Source: Eleusine coracana subsp. coracana (Eukaryota > Streptophyta > Magnoliopsida > Poales > Poaceae). Taken from it: a stretch of DNA of 64,000 nt. The notes under the pieces were generated by a model. That model searched no databases, was not told the DNA's origin, and saw only the letters and a program-made list of their open reading frames with translations. Where the stretch lies: assembly GCA_032690845.1 (NCBI GenBank), contig CM064430.1, positions 9,720,949-9,784,948 on the forward strand, given 5' to 3'. This document shows positions 46,289 through 57,689 of the stretch, piece after piece (the first letter of the stretch is position 1; every line of letters starts with the position of its first letter). Made by a program: the position numbers and the translations under genes.

Positions 46289-47590
46289 ATGAGTAAAGGA
46301 GAAGGGACAAGGGCATCATGGCACTTTGAATATGAAAAAGGTTTGGTTGATGTACTCCAAGATCATATGCATCAAAAGTTCAGGGCTCAAAATGGCTGGA
46401 AAACCGAGGGCTGGAGGAGTATTTTGCAAAAGTTCAATGAAAAATTCCCATCTGCTGGATATACTAAGGACCAGATTCGGGAGAAAGCAAGAGAATTAAA
46501 AGCAAGCTACCGAGCACTTCGTGACGCAAGGAGGAACAGTGGAGCAGGTTGGAATGACACTCTTTGCACGATCAATGCTACAGAAGCAGAATAGGAAACC
46601 ATTCATAAGGTATGATTAGTGTAACACCCATTCCTATCAGCTTCAGCCTTTGCTTGCTTCCTAGAATAATCATAGATAGATACTATCAGCTTGAGCCTTT
46701 GCTTTCTTCCTAGAATAATCATAGTTAGATACTATCAACTTGAGCCTTTGCTTTCTTCCTAGAGTAATCATAGATAGATATGGACCAAAGATATTGTTCA
46801 CCAATGTTTGTTTACAGTTCAGTAAATAAAAAATATTGCTTAGAGTAGTAACTTGATTAGTTTGACATTGAACAGGACAATCAAGTTCTCAAGAAGTTTT
46901 GCAAAAAGGGTTTCCCTCTGTACTACAATATGGAGAAGTTATATGAAGGTAAGAATTCATGCATTTTTAGGTTGTGATCCTTAGCTCTATGAATTGATTT
47001 TGTAGCTCTATGCATTTATAGGTAGTGATTTCTTGATCGGGACCTGTACAGTACTGAAAATTTTGTATATCTATCTTTTAGGAAGTATAGCTACTGGTAA
47101 TCTCAACTTTACATCAACTGAGGAAGCAAGGATCTTGCCAACCGCACCTGAAGGTCATAGTGTTGATGATCCTGTTGTTACCATGAATTCTTTCTCTATA
47201 AATTTTGAGAGGCCAAGACAGTCAATTGATCCCATTAACCTTGATGAAGAAGAGCATACCACTTTATCTTGTTCTGGGCACAAAGAAGCTGATGGCTCTA
47301 GAAAAAAAAGGAAGCAAAGTCAGGTAGCTGGAATTCTGCAGCAATATGTTGATTTTAGGATGAGACAAACAAGTACTTTTTAGGATGAGTTGAACATAGC
47401 AACAAAGCCAACAGATGAGTATTCCATCAAAAATTGCCTTGCTGTTTTGGAGTCAATTGAGGAGCTTTCAGACGTTGAAAAGGCAATGGCGACCAAAGTT
47501 TTCAAATGTGATCAGAATCGAGAAATTTTTCTCAATTTCAAGAATCCCAGAGTTTGTTTATTATGGATTCAAAGTGAAATTACTCCACAG
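46289..47590 (+). pseudogene. Myb/SANT-like DNA-binding protein of the PIF/Harbinger element, decayed
   Basis: The first exon (46289-about 46609) gives WHFEYEKGLVDVLQDHMHQK, GWRSILQKFNEKFPSAGYTK and SYRALRDARRNSGAGW. These are features of the Myb_DNA-bind_3 type proteins that pair with PIF transposases. It contains a TAG where a Trp codon is expected (about 46592-46594). Likely further exons are 46876-46949 (DNQVLKKFCKKGFPLYYNME), between ag and gt signals, and 47082-about 47590 (SIATGNLNF..., with a basic SRKKRKQSQ). This last has a TAG at about 47380 before DELNIATKP. Intron ends here are inferred from GT/AG signals. Confidence 0.7.
46635..46781 (+). repeat. Three-copy 49-bp tandem repeat
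   Basis: Copies begin tatcagcttcagcctttg, tatcagcttgagcctttg and tatcaacttgagcctttg at 46635, 46684 and 46733. They lie in the intron-like region of the Myb-like gene. Confidence 0.85.
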
Positions 47591-48474
47591 GTATGTGGTT
47601 CTGTTCTTGAGTTTTGGGTGCTGCGTGGAACTTTGCTTGATTGAAGTGTTAAGTTTAGTTATTAGAGAGGTGAATTGAATTGCATAAGCACTGTTGTGTC
47701 ACTATATTTACTGAATTTGATTTGTTGGGCATAAATTTTAGAAATTCTGTTTTATACCCATGATCTGTTGCTCTTGATAAACAAATAGAAATTTTCTTTT
47801 GTCTGATCGTAGCTCTAGCAATTTGGTGTGTATCCATCAGCTCTTGTTTTATCCTTGTCAGATGCTATATAATGGAATGCAGAAGTTATAGCAAAGCTTT
47901 GCTGTAATGTTTGTTTATCTTGTACAAAATGATAGTCATGAGCAGACAAGAGACTATGTTGCTTCTTTTTTAGTTGAGTAATTAGGGAGGTGAATTGACC
48001 AACATATGCACTGTTGGACATGGACATGCACCATCGTCACTACTGAGTACACATTTTTCTTACACAGGCAGCAGAAATTTGAAGGACTTGAGCTAGAGGG
48101 ATTCACTTTTCCTAATCTACCTTACATGAGCAAAGCATTCAAGAATCATATCTGCCTCTTTTCTTATATTTCTTTGGGTTCAGAACAAAGTGAACACAAG
48201 AATAATAAGTGAGGGAGTGAGGGTGTGATGTATGCTATATATTTGTATGCTCAGCTTAGATCACGTCGTTCAATGAGACATTTTTATTTCATATTGCAAT
48301 CAATGCCTAAACCTTCAAATCAAGTTATTATGTGATTATTGTAAGTTTTTACTTTGTCGAATACAAGTATATTCAGTGAAAGAATTGTCAAGGATATATT
48401 TTTTGTGACCTCCAATATTATTTTTGGATTATTTGATTTATTCTAGTTCTTTTGAGTATTTATTGTCTAGTCGA

Positions 48475-48600
48475 GATTTTTATCCCTATGTCTCCCAAAC
48501 AACGACTGGGAATTTCATAGAATGGGATTTTTATCCCTATGTCTCCCAAACAATGATTGGGAATTTCATAGAATGGGATTTTTATCCCAAGCAGGGGTGG
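48475..48600 (+). repeat. 51-bp tandem repeat near the PIF/Harbinger right end
   Basis: The word gatttttatccctatgtctc recurs at 48475 and 48526, with a third partial start at 48577. The unit contains tcccaaacaa, similar to the terminal cccaaacaagga, so terminal-repeat-like motifs were multiplied. Confidence 0.8.
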
Positions 48601-48682
48601 GGGTGGCTTGCACAGGACAAAATTCCTCTTGGAGGTTGCAATCCCTATGAATTTTTCACCCTAGTACCCAAACAAGGACTAA

Positions 48683-50700
48683 GAAAGGAACTATGGAAAG
48701 ACAGAGCGTGTTATGCTCCAATAAAATCAACCCGTCCCCATTGGCCATCGCCATCTTCGTCTGCCTCGCACTCCGCCTCTTCTCTCCACTCCATGTCCCC
48801 TAAATCCGCCGTCGGCTGCCCGCCGCCACCTTTGGCTCGTGCTGCTCTACCGAATTCCCCTCCTCTGGCCTCTCTTCCAATCTCGTTCGCGCCTCAGCCC
48901 AAATCTCCTATTGCTCTCTCCGCTCTCCCCCTCTCCCGAGTCCTGACTTGCCTTGTCACTCATCGGTCCCTCTCACAGTCTCACCCGACTCACTGTCACC
49001 TCTCTCAAGAGTCTCTCGTTGCTCACCAGCCAATGATAAGCCAGCAAGGAAGGGAAGGCATACTTCGGTCTGATCCAACACAAACAAGCCTAACAGGCCG
49101 ATGACACAATCCGGTCCATGTAACAGTGGTCATGTCATGCTTGGGCTTCGTCTAAAGCCCATCATATCAGCACAGCATGACCCGTTAGCCAGACTGTCCC
49201 AGCCCATTAAGGTGTCGGCCTGGCCGATCACAGGCTCATGCCGTGCTGGCCCCTTGGCCACCTATAAGGCTCACCGTGAGGTTCCATGAATTCAACGTCT
49301 TGTCGGTGGAGAACTTGACAAGCCTTTAGGGGGTACAGCACTACAGCTTCAAGGTACGAGAGAGAACACTGTAATGCAGAGTATATATAGCAAATAAATC
49401 AAAGCTACAGTACCATCTTCTGACTGAACAGGCTCACTGGCATCAACATCATGCCTTGAATCCACCAAAAGCTACATTGTCTTCTGACTGAATAGGTTCA
49501 CTGGCATCAGCATCATGCCTTGCTCCATGGAACATTCGGTACAACACAATACAATAGCATTGTACTTGTCTTACTAGTACCAAAAGCGTGGGAAAACAGT
49601 AAAGCTCCACATACCCCACAGGTCATAATCTTCTATTTTCCCGCTGCGTAGTCGTGTAGATGGTCCAACAAAGCACATAAGGCAAGAAGCTAAACTTTGA
49701 AAGGCATTTCATCTCAGAAAGGAAATCAGTTCCACAACGACCAGCTTGCATATTGTTCCAAATGAGATATGGGAGTGTGATCAACAGTGTGATCAACCTT
49801 TCCTGTTCAAGAAAAAAAAAGGTAAACCCAACACACACTTAGGGTTGAAAACTAGAAATGAATATGGACGAATGCAATTGAGATAACAAAATGACAATAT
49901 GTGCATTTCCTGCACTTGAGCTCAAGAAAAACAGTACTAATACTGAATTCTTATCTAGCTATACCATAAAAGTCAAGTAACATGATTCACTAATGTCATG
50001 GTACACTTGCTGAATAACTAAATCAACCAATACAATGCATACTGATTCTATGAGAATTTACCAAATCAAGCATCCACAGCACTTTTTCCATGTACAAATC
50101 CAACATAAATTAGAAAGAAAAAAAACTCTAGAGTCATAAAATTATATATTTGCCCTTGTTTTTCATTTGCTATCTGTACCAATAGAACCATACACCGCCA
50201 GTTTAACAAACTGACATGAAGGGTACCGTCATATTTTGTTTCCAAACCCTTACCCATACTGTTAGAAAGGTTTTTGTGGTGACATGTGACGCCCATCCAG
50301 CCCAGCTCCAATATATTGCCCTAGCCACTCCATGCCGCCACCCACACCCAAATGCACAAATGTAGGGAGCTACCGCCTTCTTTGTCACCTTGTACAGTGT
50401 AGGGAGATGGACACAAGACACGACAAGCTATAGATGCGAACGGAGAAGAGGACAATCAACAACGGAGGCTCACACTGCTCCGGCAAAATAAATAGGAGCA
50501 ATACCACTGCCAAAGAGCTCTGGCTCCGCCACCCTCTCCTAAGTCTTGACTTGATTTCCACCCAACCCCCACCTAAATCTCTCACCCACTTGGGCATCCA
50601 TCCGATGCTCAATACTACCTAGAAAGAGCCAAATTCGATTCGATGGATGTCATATGAGCACCAGCGTAGCAACTCAGAAATTTCGACCTCTCGACACCAC
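48683..50700. other. Intergenic, with a 67-bp duplicated segment
   Basis: No gene recognised. GC-rich stretches at 48720-49060 contain a long plus-strand frame without a domain. A segment with ctgactgaacaggctcactgg at 49403 recurs diverged at 49470. Confidence 0.35.
49403..49535. repeat. 67-bp tandem duplication
   Basis: Two copies starting agctaca, with shared tcttctgactgaa and cactggcatca words. Confidence 0.65.
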
Positions 50701-50720
50701 AAAAACCATTACTAATAGCA
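50701..50720. repeat. RTE LINE target duplication, left copy
   Basis: The 20-base word aaaaaccattactaatagca is identical to 53034-53053. Confidence 0.85.
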
Positions 50721-53033
50721 ACAACAACAACAATAATAAAGCCTTTTTATACCAAGCAAGTTGGGGTAGGCTATAGATAAAACCCATGGGAACCCAAAAA
50801 AGAAGAGATAAAGAAATAAAAGCCAAAAGAAAGAGAAGAGAAAAAAAAAGAAAGAAAGAAAAGAGAGAGAGAGAAAAAAGGGCAAAAACAAAAAGAACAA
50901 AAGCCAAAAACAAGTAGGCAAGAAGGAAGGAAAAAAGATCACGGTTCCGGCATGTCTATTGCTAGTCTCCAAGCGCTCCTATCCATAGCTAGCTCCTTAG
51001 GGATATCCCACACCTTCAGGTCTCTCTTAACCGACTCGTGCCAAGTCAAGTTAGGTCAGCCTCTACCTCTCTTAACATTAGCATCTCTCTTTAGAACCCC
51101 ACTACGTACCGGCGCCTTCGGAGGTCTCCGTTGGACATGTTCGAACCATCTCAACCGATGTTGAACCAATTTCTCCTTGATAGGTGCCACTCCTATCCTG
51201 TCTCGAATATCTTCATTCCGTATTCGGTCTCTTCTTGTATGCCCGCAAAACCAACACAACATACGCATCTCTGCTACACTTAGTTGTTGAACATGTCATC
51301 TTTTCGTAGGCCAGCACTCAGCACCGTATAACATCGCTGAACGAATTGTCATCCTATAGAATTTACCTTTTAGCTTTTGTGACACCCTCTTGTCGCATAA
51401 GACGTCGGATGCTTGACGCCATTTCAACCAGCCGGCTGAAATTCTATGCCTAACATCTTCATCGATGTCACCGTCCTTTTGCAACATCGATCCTAAATAA
51501 CGAAATGTATCCTTCTTGGCCACCAATTGTCCATCAAGGCTAACGTCTCCATCCTCATGTATAGTCGCGCTAAACTCACACATCATATACTCGGTCTTGG
51601 CCCTATTAAGTCTAAAACCCTTGCACTCTAATGTGTGCCTCCACAGCTCCAACTTCCTATTAACCCCATCCCTACTCTCGTCAACTAACACCACATCATC
51701 AGCAAAGAGCATACACCAAGGGACATCACTCTGTATTTCTCGTGTGACCTCGTCCATCACTAAAGCAAATAAATAAGGGCTCAATGATGATCCTTGATGT
51801 AGTCCTATTTTAATCGGAAAGTCATTGATGTCGCCATCACATGTCCGAACACATGTCCTCGCGTCCTGTACATATCCTTGATGAGGCTAATGTACTTAGT
51901 TGGGACTTTGTGCTTCTCCAAGGCCCACCACATGACACTTCTTGGCACTTTATCATATGCCTTCTCGAGGTCAATAAAGACCATGTGTAAGTCCTTCTTT
52001 TGCTCCCGATATCTCTCCATCAATTGTCGCATTAAGAAAATCGCCTCCATGGTCGATCTTCCAGGCATGAACCCAAACTGGTTTTGCGTCACACTTGTCA
52101 CTCTTCTTAGGCGATGCTCGATGACTCTCCCAGAGCTTCATCGTATGGCTCATCAACTTAATCCCATGATAGTTAGTACAACTTTGAACATCTCCCTTGT
52201 TCTTGAAGATCGGTACTACTATACTCCTCCTCTATTCTTCCGGCATCTTGTTTGACCGAAAGATGAGGTTAAAAAGCTTAGTTAACCATACTATGGCTCT
52301 GGCACCTAAGCATCTTCATACTTCGATGGGGATACCATCAGGGCCCATCGCTTTACCACTCTTCATCCTCTTCAAAGCTTCCTCTATCTCTGTCTCCTGA
52401 ATTCTCCTCACAAAGCGTCTGTTGTTATCATCAAATAAGTCATCCAACTCAAGTATAGGACCTTCCTCCTCTCCGTTAAACAACTTATCAAAGTACTCTC
52501 GCCATCTGTCCTTGATCTCCTCATCTCTCACCAGGAGTCGATCTACCCCATCCTTGATACATTTGATTTGGTTGATGTCCCTCGTCTTCTGCTCACGGAT
52601 CCTAGCCATCTGATAGATGTCCTTCTCTCCTTCCTTCGTGCCTAGTCGCTGATAAAGGTTATCATATGCCTGACCTTTTGCTACACTCACTGCTCGCTTT
52701 GCAGCCCTCCTGGCTATTTTATAGCCTTCTATGTTGGTTGCACTCTTATCAAGATGTAGACGCTTGAAACACTCCTTCTTCTCCTTGATAGCCCTTTGCA
52801 CCTCATCATTCCACCACCAGGTGTCTTTTGCTTCTTGTTTGCCTCCTCTACTCACGCCAAACACTTCTGAAGCTACCTTCCGAACACATGTTGTCATTTT
52901 TAGCCACATGTCATCTGGTCCTTCTCCTTCCTCCCAGGGTCCCTCTCCTAGCATCCTCTCCTTAAAAGTTTGCGCCACCTCCCCTCTAAACTTCCACCAC
53001 TTTGTTCTCGCGGTCTTGGTACGTTTGTCCCTG
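50721..53033 (-). mobile_element. 5'-truncated RTE-type LINE with 20-bp target duplication
   Basis: Reads right to left and is bounded by identical 20-base duplications. Its 3' end (left side here) shows the RTE-type tail of TTG/TTA triplets (complement acaacaacaacaataataaag) after ggtataaaaaggctttatt-type sequence. The coding part has the RT, but the endonuclease and everything upstream are missing. A purine-rich tract at 50810-50930 sits in its 3' region. It is an inert copy. Confidence 0.88.
51046..53029 (-). pseudogene. RTE LINE reverse transcriptase, broken
   Basis: The frame begins in the linker before the RT (TKTARTKWWKFRGEVAQTF). It contains IEEALKRMKSGKAMGPDG, NQFGFMPGRSTMEAIFLMRQ, VFIDLEKAYDKVPR (first catalytic Asp), LSPYLFALVMDEVTREIQ, MLFADDVVLVDE (catalytic DD) and FRYLGSMLQKDGDID. 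A basic tail with RLRWFEHVQRRPPKAP ends near 51060. Frames are interrupted near 52316, near 51805 (one-base shift before KIGLHQGSS) and near 51296. In the family this enzyme performs target-primed reverse transcription. Confidence 0.82.
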
Positions 53034-53053
53034 AAAAACCATTACTAATAGCA
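53034..53053. repeat. RTE LINE target duplication, right copy
   Basis: Same 20-base word as 50701-50720. Confidence 0.85.
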
Positions 53054-53257
53054 GCACAAATAAAATCTGCACATGGAGCAGCATCAAAGGTATAAAGTCA
53101 CCTTTCAGCATGCGACATTTGCCTATCAATATATTGTTTACTACCAACAATTAAGTGGCAGCCTACCACAATTGTAACAACGTTCATAAATGAAGTCACA
53201 TATGCAGATAACATCTGATTAAAAAGACAGTGCTACTTATTGCAAAAACTTACCTCA

Positions 53258-54442
53258 TTAGTCCTCACCATCTAGGCTCAGCAAATTTCCAGTATACATA
53301 TTGATTCCAGAGAAATGGGACAGCTTCAGCATATCTGAGAATGTATTGGCCCTTGGGTCATGAATCTGTAACAGGTCCATGCATCTCATGACTATCCTCC
53401 CATCACCTAACAGCACCAAGGGATGAACGGGCATTATATCCCTGTATCGTTCAACTTGCACACTATAATATTTTATCCATAGGCCCTTCTCAGAATCCAT
53501 GAGAAACCACAGGTCCATGTAAGGAGTTGGCCCATGAACAATAACCAAGGAGTCGTTCAGGTTGGCCAAAGTGAGTTGCTTTGCTAATGGACCATCATAG
53601 CCGTTGAGCCTCTCATCATCAAGAAGGTTGTTGGGTCCTTTGATGCCTGGCGCCCACTCCTCTGCCTCAAGGTCAAACGAAACTATCCAGCTTTCGTCAG
53701 TGACTTGGTGATTTAAGACAGCAAAATATGCATCCACGGTCAAGAAGTAAACAACCCCACCAATGACAACTCTAGTCCATTGATTCCATACAACAGACTC
53801 TTGAGGCCCCTTCTTCCCCCTCCATTGCACACAGCTTCTACGATTGGCAGTGCAGACCTCAAACAAGTCCTTGCGGTTGCCATGGCCTCGAAATTGAAGC
53901 ATCCTGAGCACCTTATACTCGATTGTGCTGGCAACCTTTCCAAACAGATATACGGGCTCGCCATAATCACGCAGCTTGAAGCCACAAGCCAGATGCTCCT
54001 TTGCCAGGTTGTGTGGTAAGTGATACACAGCTCCGGTGGCTGGGTTCAGCAACCGGGTGCTACCACCTTCAACTGTCTTGACACAAACAAGGTCGAAGGC
54101 CATGCTCACAACCACCTCGCCCTCTGTCCTGTGCACACGCTTAACAATTTTTCCCGACACATCCAGGATGTCCGCGAGGTGATGGCCCTCTGTGCTGTCC
54201 GCGTAGCTAACAACGATGAGCGGGCCCTGTTTGCGGGTGGCGTGAGTGGCGGCGAACCCCGGGTCGGAGAGGAGGGTCCGCCACGGGCGGCAGATGGTGC
54301 GGAGGCGGCAGAGCTCCTTGGCCGGGAGGTGCAGCAGGACCTCGGACAGGCCGTCCAGGGTCAGAGGGCCGGCGTTGGAGGCGCCGTCGGGGGCAGCCGC
54401 GGCGCGCCTGACCGGAGGGCCGGGCGGCGCCCGCGACGCCAT
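53258..54442 (-). CDS. F-box protein with F-box-associated domain, intact
   Basis: 394 residues from ATGGCGTCG at 54442 to TAA at 53258-53260. An N-terminal Pro/Ala-rich segment (1-25) precedes the F-box (about 26-70: LDGLSEVLLHLPAKELCRLR and RTICRPWRTLLSDP). The rest resembles a plant F-box-associated beta-propeller-like region: STRLLNPATGAVYHLP, YLFGKVASTIEYKVLR, VVYFLTVDAYFAVL, SFDLEAEEWAPG, YMDLWFLMDSEKGLW and NMYTGNLLSLDGE. F-box proteins join Skp1-Cullin-type ubiquitin ligases and select substrates; its target is unknown. I chose the downstream ATG because the open frame extends 13 codons upstream only via a TTG and crosses a splice acceptor. It shares architecture with the two pseudogenes in this window, so it is the survivor of a local family. 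Confidence 0.9.
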   Translation of the reverse strand: MASRAPPGPPVRRAAAAPDGASNAGPLTLDGLSEVLLHLPAKELCRLRTICRPWRTLLSDPGFAATHATRKQGPLIVVSYADSTEGHHLADILDVSGKIVKRVHRTEGEVVVSMAFDLVCVKTVEGGSTRLLNPATGAVYHLPHNLAKEHLACGFKLRDYGEPVYLFGKVASTIEYKVLRMLQFRGHGNRKDLFEVCTANRRSCVQWRGKKGPQESVVWNQWTRVVIGGVVYFLTVDAYFAVLNHQVTDESWIVSFDLEAEEWAPGIKGPNNLLDDERLNGYDGPLAKQLTLANLNDSLVIVHGPTPYMDLWFLMDSEKGLWIKYYSVQVERYRDIMPVHPLVLLGDGRIVMRCMDLLQIHDPRANTFSDMLKLSHFSGINMYTGNLLSLDGED

Positions 54443-54466
54443 TCCCGAGGCCGCGAGATCCACGAC

Positions 54467-54569
54467 CTGCGTATCAAACAAGGACGATTCAGTGGCTCTC
54501 CTTCACGGAATCCACGAATCCACGAGGTTACAAGGTCGCCGGAATCAACGAAAGTCGTCGACTGCTTAC
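54467..54569 (-). other. Probable 5' UTR intron of the F-box gene
   Basis: On the minus strand ctctg|gtaagcag begins and tgatacgcag|gtcgtgg ends a 103-base GT-AG interval shortly before the ATG. An acceptor-like site occurs at the same position in the 33561 pseudogene. Confidence 0.6.
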
Positions 54570-55746
54570 CAGAGAGTAGATCTCGACGGATCCCGGCGGC
54601 GGAACCCGCCGTCAGCCGGACGGCGGCGCGGCGGAATGGAAGGCGGTGCGGCGGAATGGAGCGGCGGCGAGCGGTCGGTCGGTCGCAGAGGGTTTTGGCT
54701 AGCGTCGTTGGGTAGAGCGGCGAGAAAGCGGTGGTGGTTGGCGGATTGGGGTTTAGGAATGGGGAGCGGCGGTCGGCAACTGCGGCGGTTTCTTCTCTTT
54801 TTCTGTCGTTTTTCGAAGAGAGAAGGTCTCACAGTGCATTGAACAAGTGGGCCGCCTGGGCTTTTCATATTCCAACCGGCCCATTCAGTTGGAGACTGCT
54901 CGATGATCAGCTTCAGCTACATGAGAGGCCCAGATGACTCAAGGATTGGCCTAAAAAATAAATTGGTAAAGGATTCTTGTCTGCTCCAACACATGATAAA
55001 AAAAATGTTTACCAGAGCGCGGACTGTGAAGGCATGAATACTGGAGAATTTGTGCTAAAAAAAATGGATACTGAAGAATTCAATAAAGATTGACAAATCA
55101 TTAATTTTATGTCTAGACAACATTCCATTTGACTCCTAGTTGAAGATCGATGCTTATATTATATGGATAGCATGTGGGCGCATGTTCATACGTATATATG
55201 AGTATACACATCTATACTCCCTCTATAAAGAAATTATAATAATTTTTTAGTTTGTTCAAACTTCAAAGTCAAAAAATTTCATGACATTTATTGTAATGTA
55301 GATGATGTTATTAGAATTATCGCAACACAAACATTCATAATATGTAACTATTTCTATTTAAAAATTTCAGGTTTCAGAAATATTGATAGCTAAACTTAAA
55401 AATATTTTATTTTGATTAAATTCAGATATTCTGATAATCTTGACCGGAGGAAAGTTGCTTATATTCTTAGATGAAGGAAATATTATCCTTCGTGGCTGGA
55501 GGCTGCTAGCATCACTCTGTTTTAACTTTTAACTCCACCGGAAACAGAAGAAAAGGAAGATCCTACAGCTCCAGATTGCATTGCATGGAAATGCCGAAAT
55601 GGCATCACCATATATAATAAAGAAAAGGATATATATTGCCTATTTCATAGCAACGACTACCCTAATCCCCATGCTCATTGGGCAACAGACACTTCCATCC
55701 TTTTTTCTTGTGGGTCGGGTTTCTTTCAGAAGGTAAAAAAAAAAAA
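54570..55746. other. F-box gene upstream region and intergenic DNA
   Basis: GC-rich to about 54790, then AT-rich. A possible degenerate Stowaway-like repeat lies at about 55218-55447 (tactccctctataaag ... cttgaccggagga), too weak to call firmly. Confidence 0.35.
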
Positions 55747-56322
55747 GAGAAAATTCCCTCTATGTCACTAGAAAATGTCATCGTTCTCTTTGTATCATGA
55801 AAATTTTTGAACTTTCCTCTGTGCCATTTAAATAAAATTTCCATGTCCTCTCTGTCATTGGTATCAATGCTTAACATTTTGCTCTATCTGCTAGCTTTAA
55901 AAAAAATACTTTCTTTACTCCAAAATTTATGAAAATTTATAAATTTATAAAGTAGCACGTGAGGAATATTTTTTATTATTGGAAAATATTTTAATTCTAA
56001 AACATTTTTAAATTTGAAATAGGTGAATTTGACAAGGTGTTAAGGCAAAACTTCGAAATTTAACTTTTGAACCTTAACTCTTTGCAAGGTTCACCAATTT
56101 CAAATTTACAAATGTTATAGAACCAAAATATTTTCCAATAACAAAAAATGTCCCTCATATGTTACTCTATAAATTTACAAATTTTTATAAATTTTACAGT
56201 AAAGAAAGTAATTTTCTTTTAGGTAATGAATAAAGAAAAACGTGGATGGCATAGAGAGAAGTTCGAAAATGTTCATGGTACAGAGGGAATGATGAATTTT
56301 TCTAATTAGAGGGAATTTTCTC
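55747..56322. mobile_element. Fold-back (MULE-like) element with about 280-bp inverted arms
   Basis: The left arm starts gagaaaattccctctatgtc and runs to about 56030. The right arm is its diverged reverse complement and ends gggaattttctc. Almost the whole 576 bases can pair as one hairpin. No gene. No clear target duplication. The word accctctgtgcc/gtgccat recurs in both arms. Confidence 0.7.
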
Positions 56323-56754
56323 ATAGGTCTATCACGCTTGGCAGCAGAACTGTCTATCATTTGTACTGCCTCCGGACAAAAACATCGCTTGTCTAACCAC
56401 AACATCCATAGAGCAGTGATGATCTCCATCTGCGTTGGTGATATATGATATATCCCACAATACAACAAAACAAAGTCACAAGAATACTTTTTTTCCCCAA
56501 AAAGAAAAAAATCAATCGATTCTAAGAAGAATTGTAATCCAAAACAGCATCATTACCATCATCAATTAGTTCACATAATAAAAGGAATTAAAAAATAAAG
56601 AATAGCAAAAAGGAATACTTGAAAAGCCAGGCATTGCAAAAATGCTTTGTTTCCAGTGGAAAGTCCAAAAATGTGTTATCTGGCACTAGCAGCCCTATCG
56701 AACCTGGAGCCATACAGATTTAAGTTTGGTCCTCATTCGAGAATTTGTATTTAC
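56323..56754. other. AT-rich spacer
   Basis: No gene or repeat recognised. Confidence 0.4.
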
Positions 56755-56757
56755 TAA

Positions 56758-57101
56758 GACCAGTCTCAATGGGAGTTTTATTGGTATTAAATAAGGTGAT
56801 ACATGAGTAAAAAGAGTGATATGTCACTGTAATTAAGATGAAAGAGAGAAAATGAGTTTTATTAGGATAAAACTTATTTGGCACTATTTCATATGCATAA
56901 AACTCTCATTAAGAGTAAAAAGTTTCATCCTAATAGATTTTGATCAATCTTAATACAATAATTTATTATTATGACTCAGCTATGAAATTATAAAATAAAA
57001 CTTTACATTAAGAGAGCCAATTTCATTCTTCAAACTAAACATCTAAATCTGATATAGCACTATAGAAAAGAGTAAAATAAAATCATGGATTAAGATTGGC
57101 C
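56758..57101. mobile_element. Tourist-like MITE, 344 bp
   Basis: Flanked by TAA at 56755-56757 and 57102-57104. Ends gaccagtctcaatgggag and, reverse complement of the right, ggccaatcttaatccatg. Confidence 0.7.
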
Positions 57102-57214
57102 TAAAAGATAAACCAACTGACAAAACTACAAAACCGAATTGACAGGTTGAAAGATGCCCTCTCTTCCATCAATAATATTCGAACAACATGTCCAGACCCA
57201 AATAATAATAATAA

Positions 57215-57548
57215 GGCTATTTTCAATGGAAGTTTGATTTTTAATAAATAACATGCCATATCAGTATTTTTTATGATGTGGTAAGGTAATTATGAAGAGT
57301 GAGAAGAAACAGGTATACACTATTTTCAAGACTCTACACTGTTTTCAATGCTATAAAACTAACATTCAGAGCAACTATTTTATTTCATTTGCAATTTGAT
57401 CAATCACTATGTAATAAATAAATACTATAATTAAACTAGAAAAACAATAAAAATAAAACTATATATTAGATAGTAGTATTTCATTTATACTCTATATGAC
57501 ATGACAGTCTTGGAAACGATGTAATGAAACTGTCCACTAGGAATAGCC
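57215..57548. mobile_element. Tourist-like MITE, 334 bp
   Basis: Flanked by TAA at 57212-57214 and 57549-57551. Ends ggctattttcaatggaag and, reverse complement of the right, ggctattcctagtggacag. Confidence 0.75.
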
Positions 57549-57689
57549 TAACATGCTGTAGGGACAAAGTAGTAAAGGTAAATGAATCAGATAGCAGTCT
57601 CAATTAAGGATTCATTGGCAGAACAACACAAGCGACAGTACCAAAGCAGTTTGCAAACCACAATTTTCACAAAGAACTCATTTATGATT

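Larger units (their letters stand above)
43493..48679 (+). mobile_element. PIF/Harbinger DNA transposon, 5.2 kb, with transposase and Myb-like genes
   Basis: Flanked by TAA (43490-43492 and 48680-48682). The left end gggcttgtttggga and the reverse complement of the right end (gtccttgtttgggta) are short inverted repeats. Both genes typical of this superfamily are present in the same direction: a DDE transposase (44838-46170) and a Myb/SANT-like protein (46289-47600). Both carry disabling lesions, so the copy can no longer move by itself, although its ends may still be recognised by a relative. Confidence 0.85.

Noticed and set aside
46635..48600. Regularly repeated units that could suggest a CRISPR-like array
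   Set aside because: Units are directly tandem without spacers and lie in a plant transposon.
50674..50972. Phe/Leu-rich minus-strand frames resembling membrane peptides
   Set aside because: They translate a purine-rich low-complexity tract in the 3' region of the RTE LINE.
54020..54715. 231-residue plus-strand frame
   Set aside because: Antisense to the F-box gene and its 5' UTR, which has clear family motifs.
55218..55447. Possible degenerate Stowaway MITE
   Set aside because: Only the first bases (ctccctcta) and a weak ccggagga end resemble it; no convincing TA flank on both sides.
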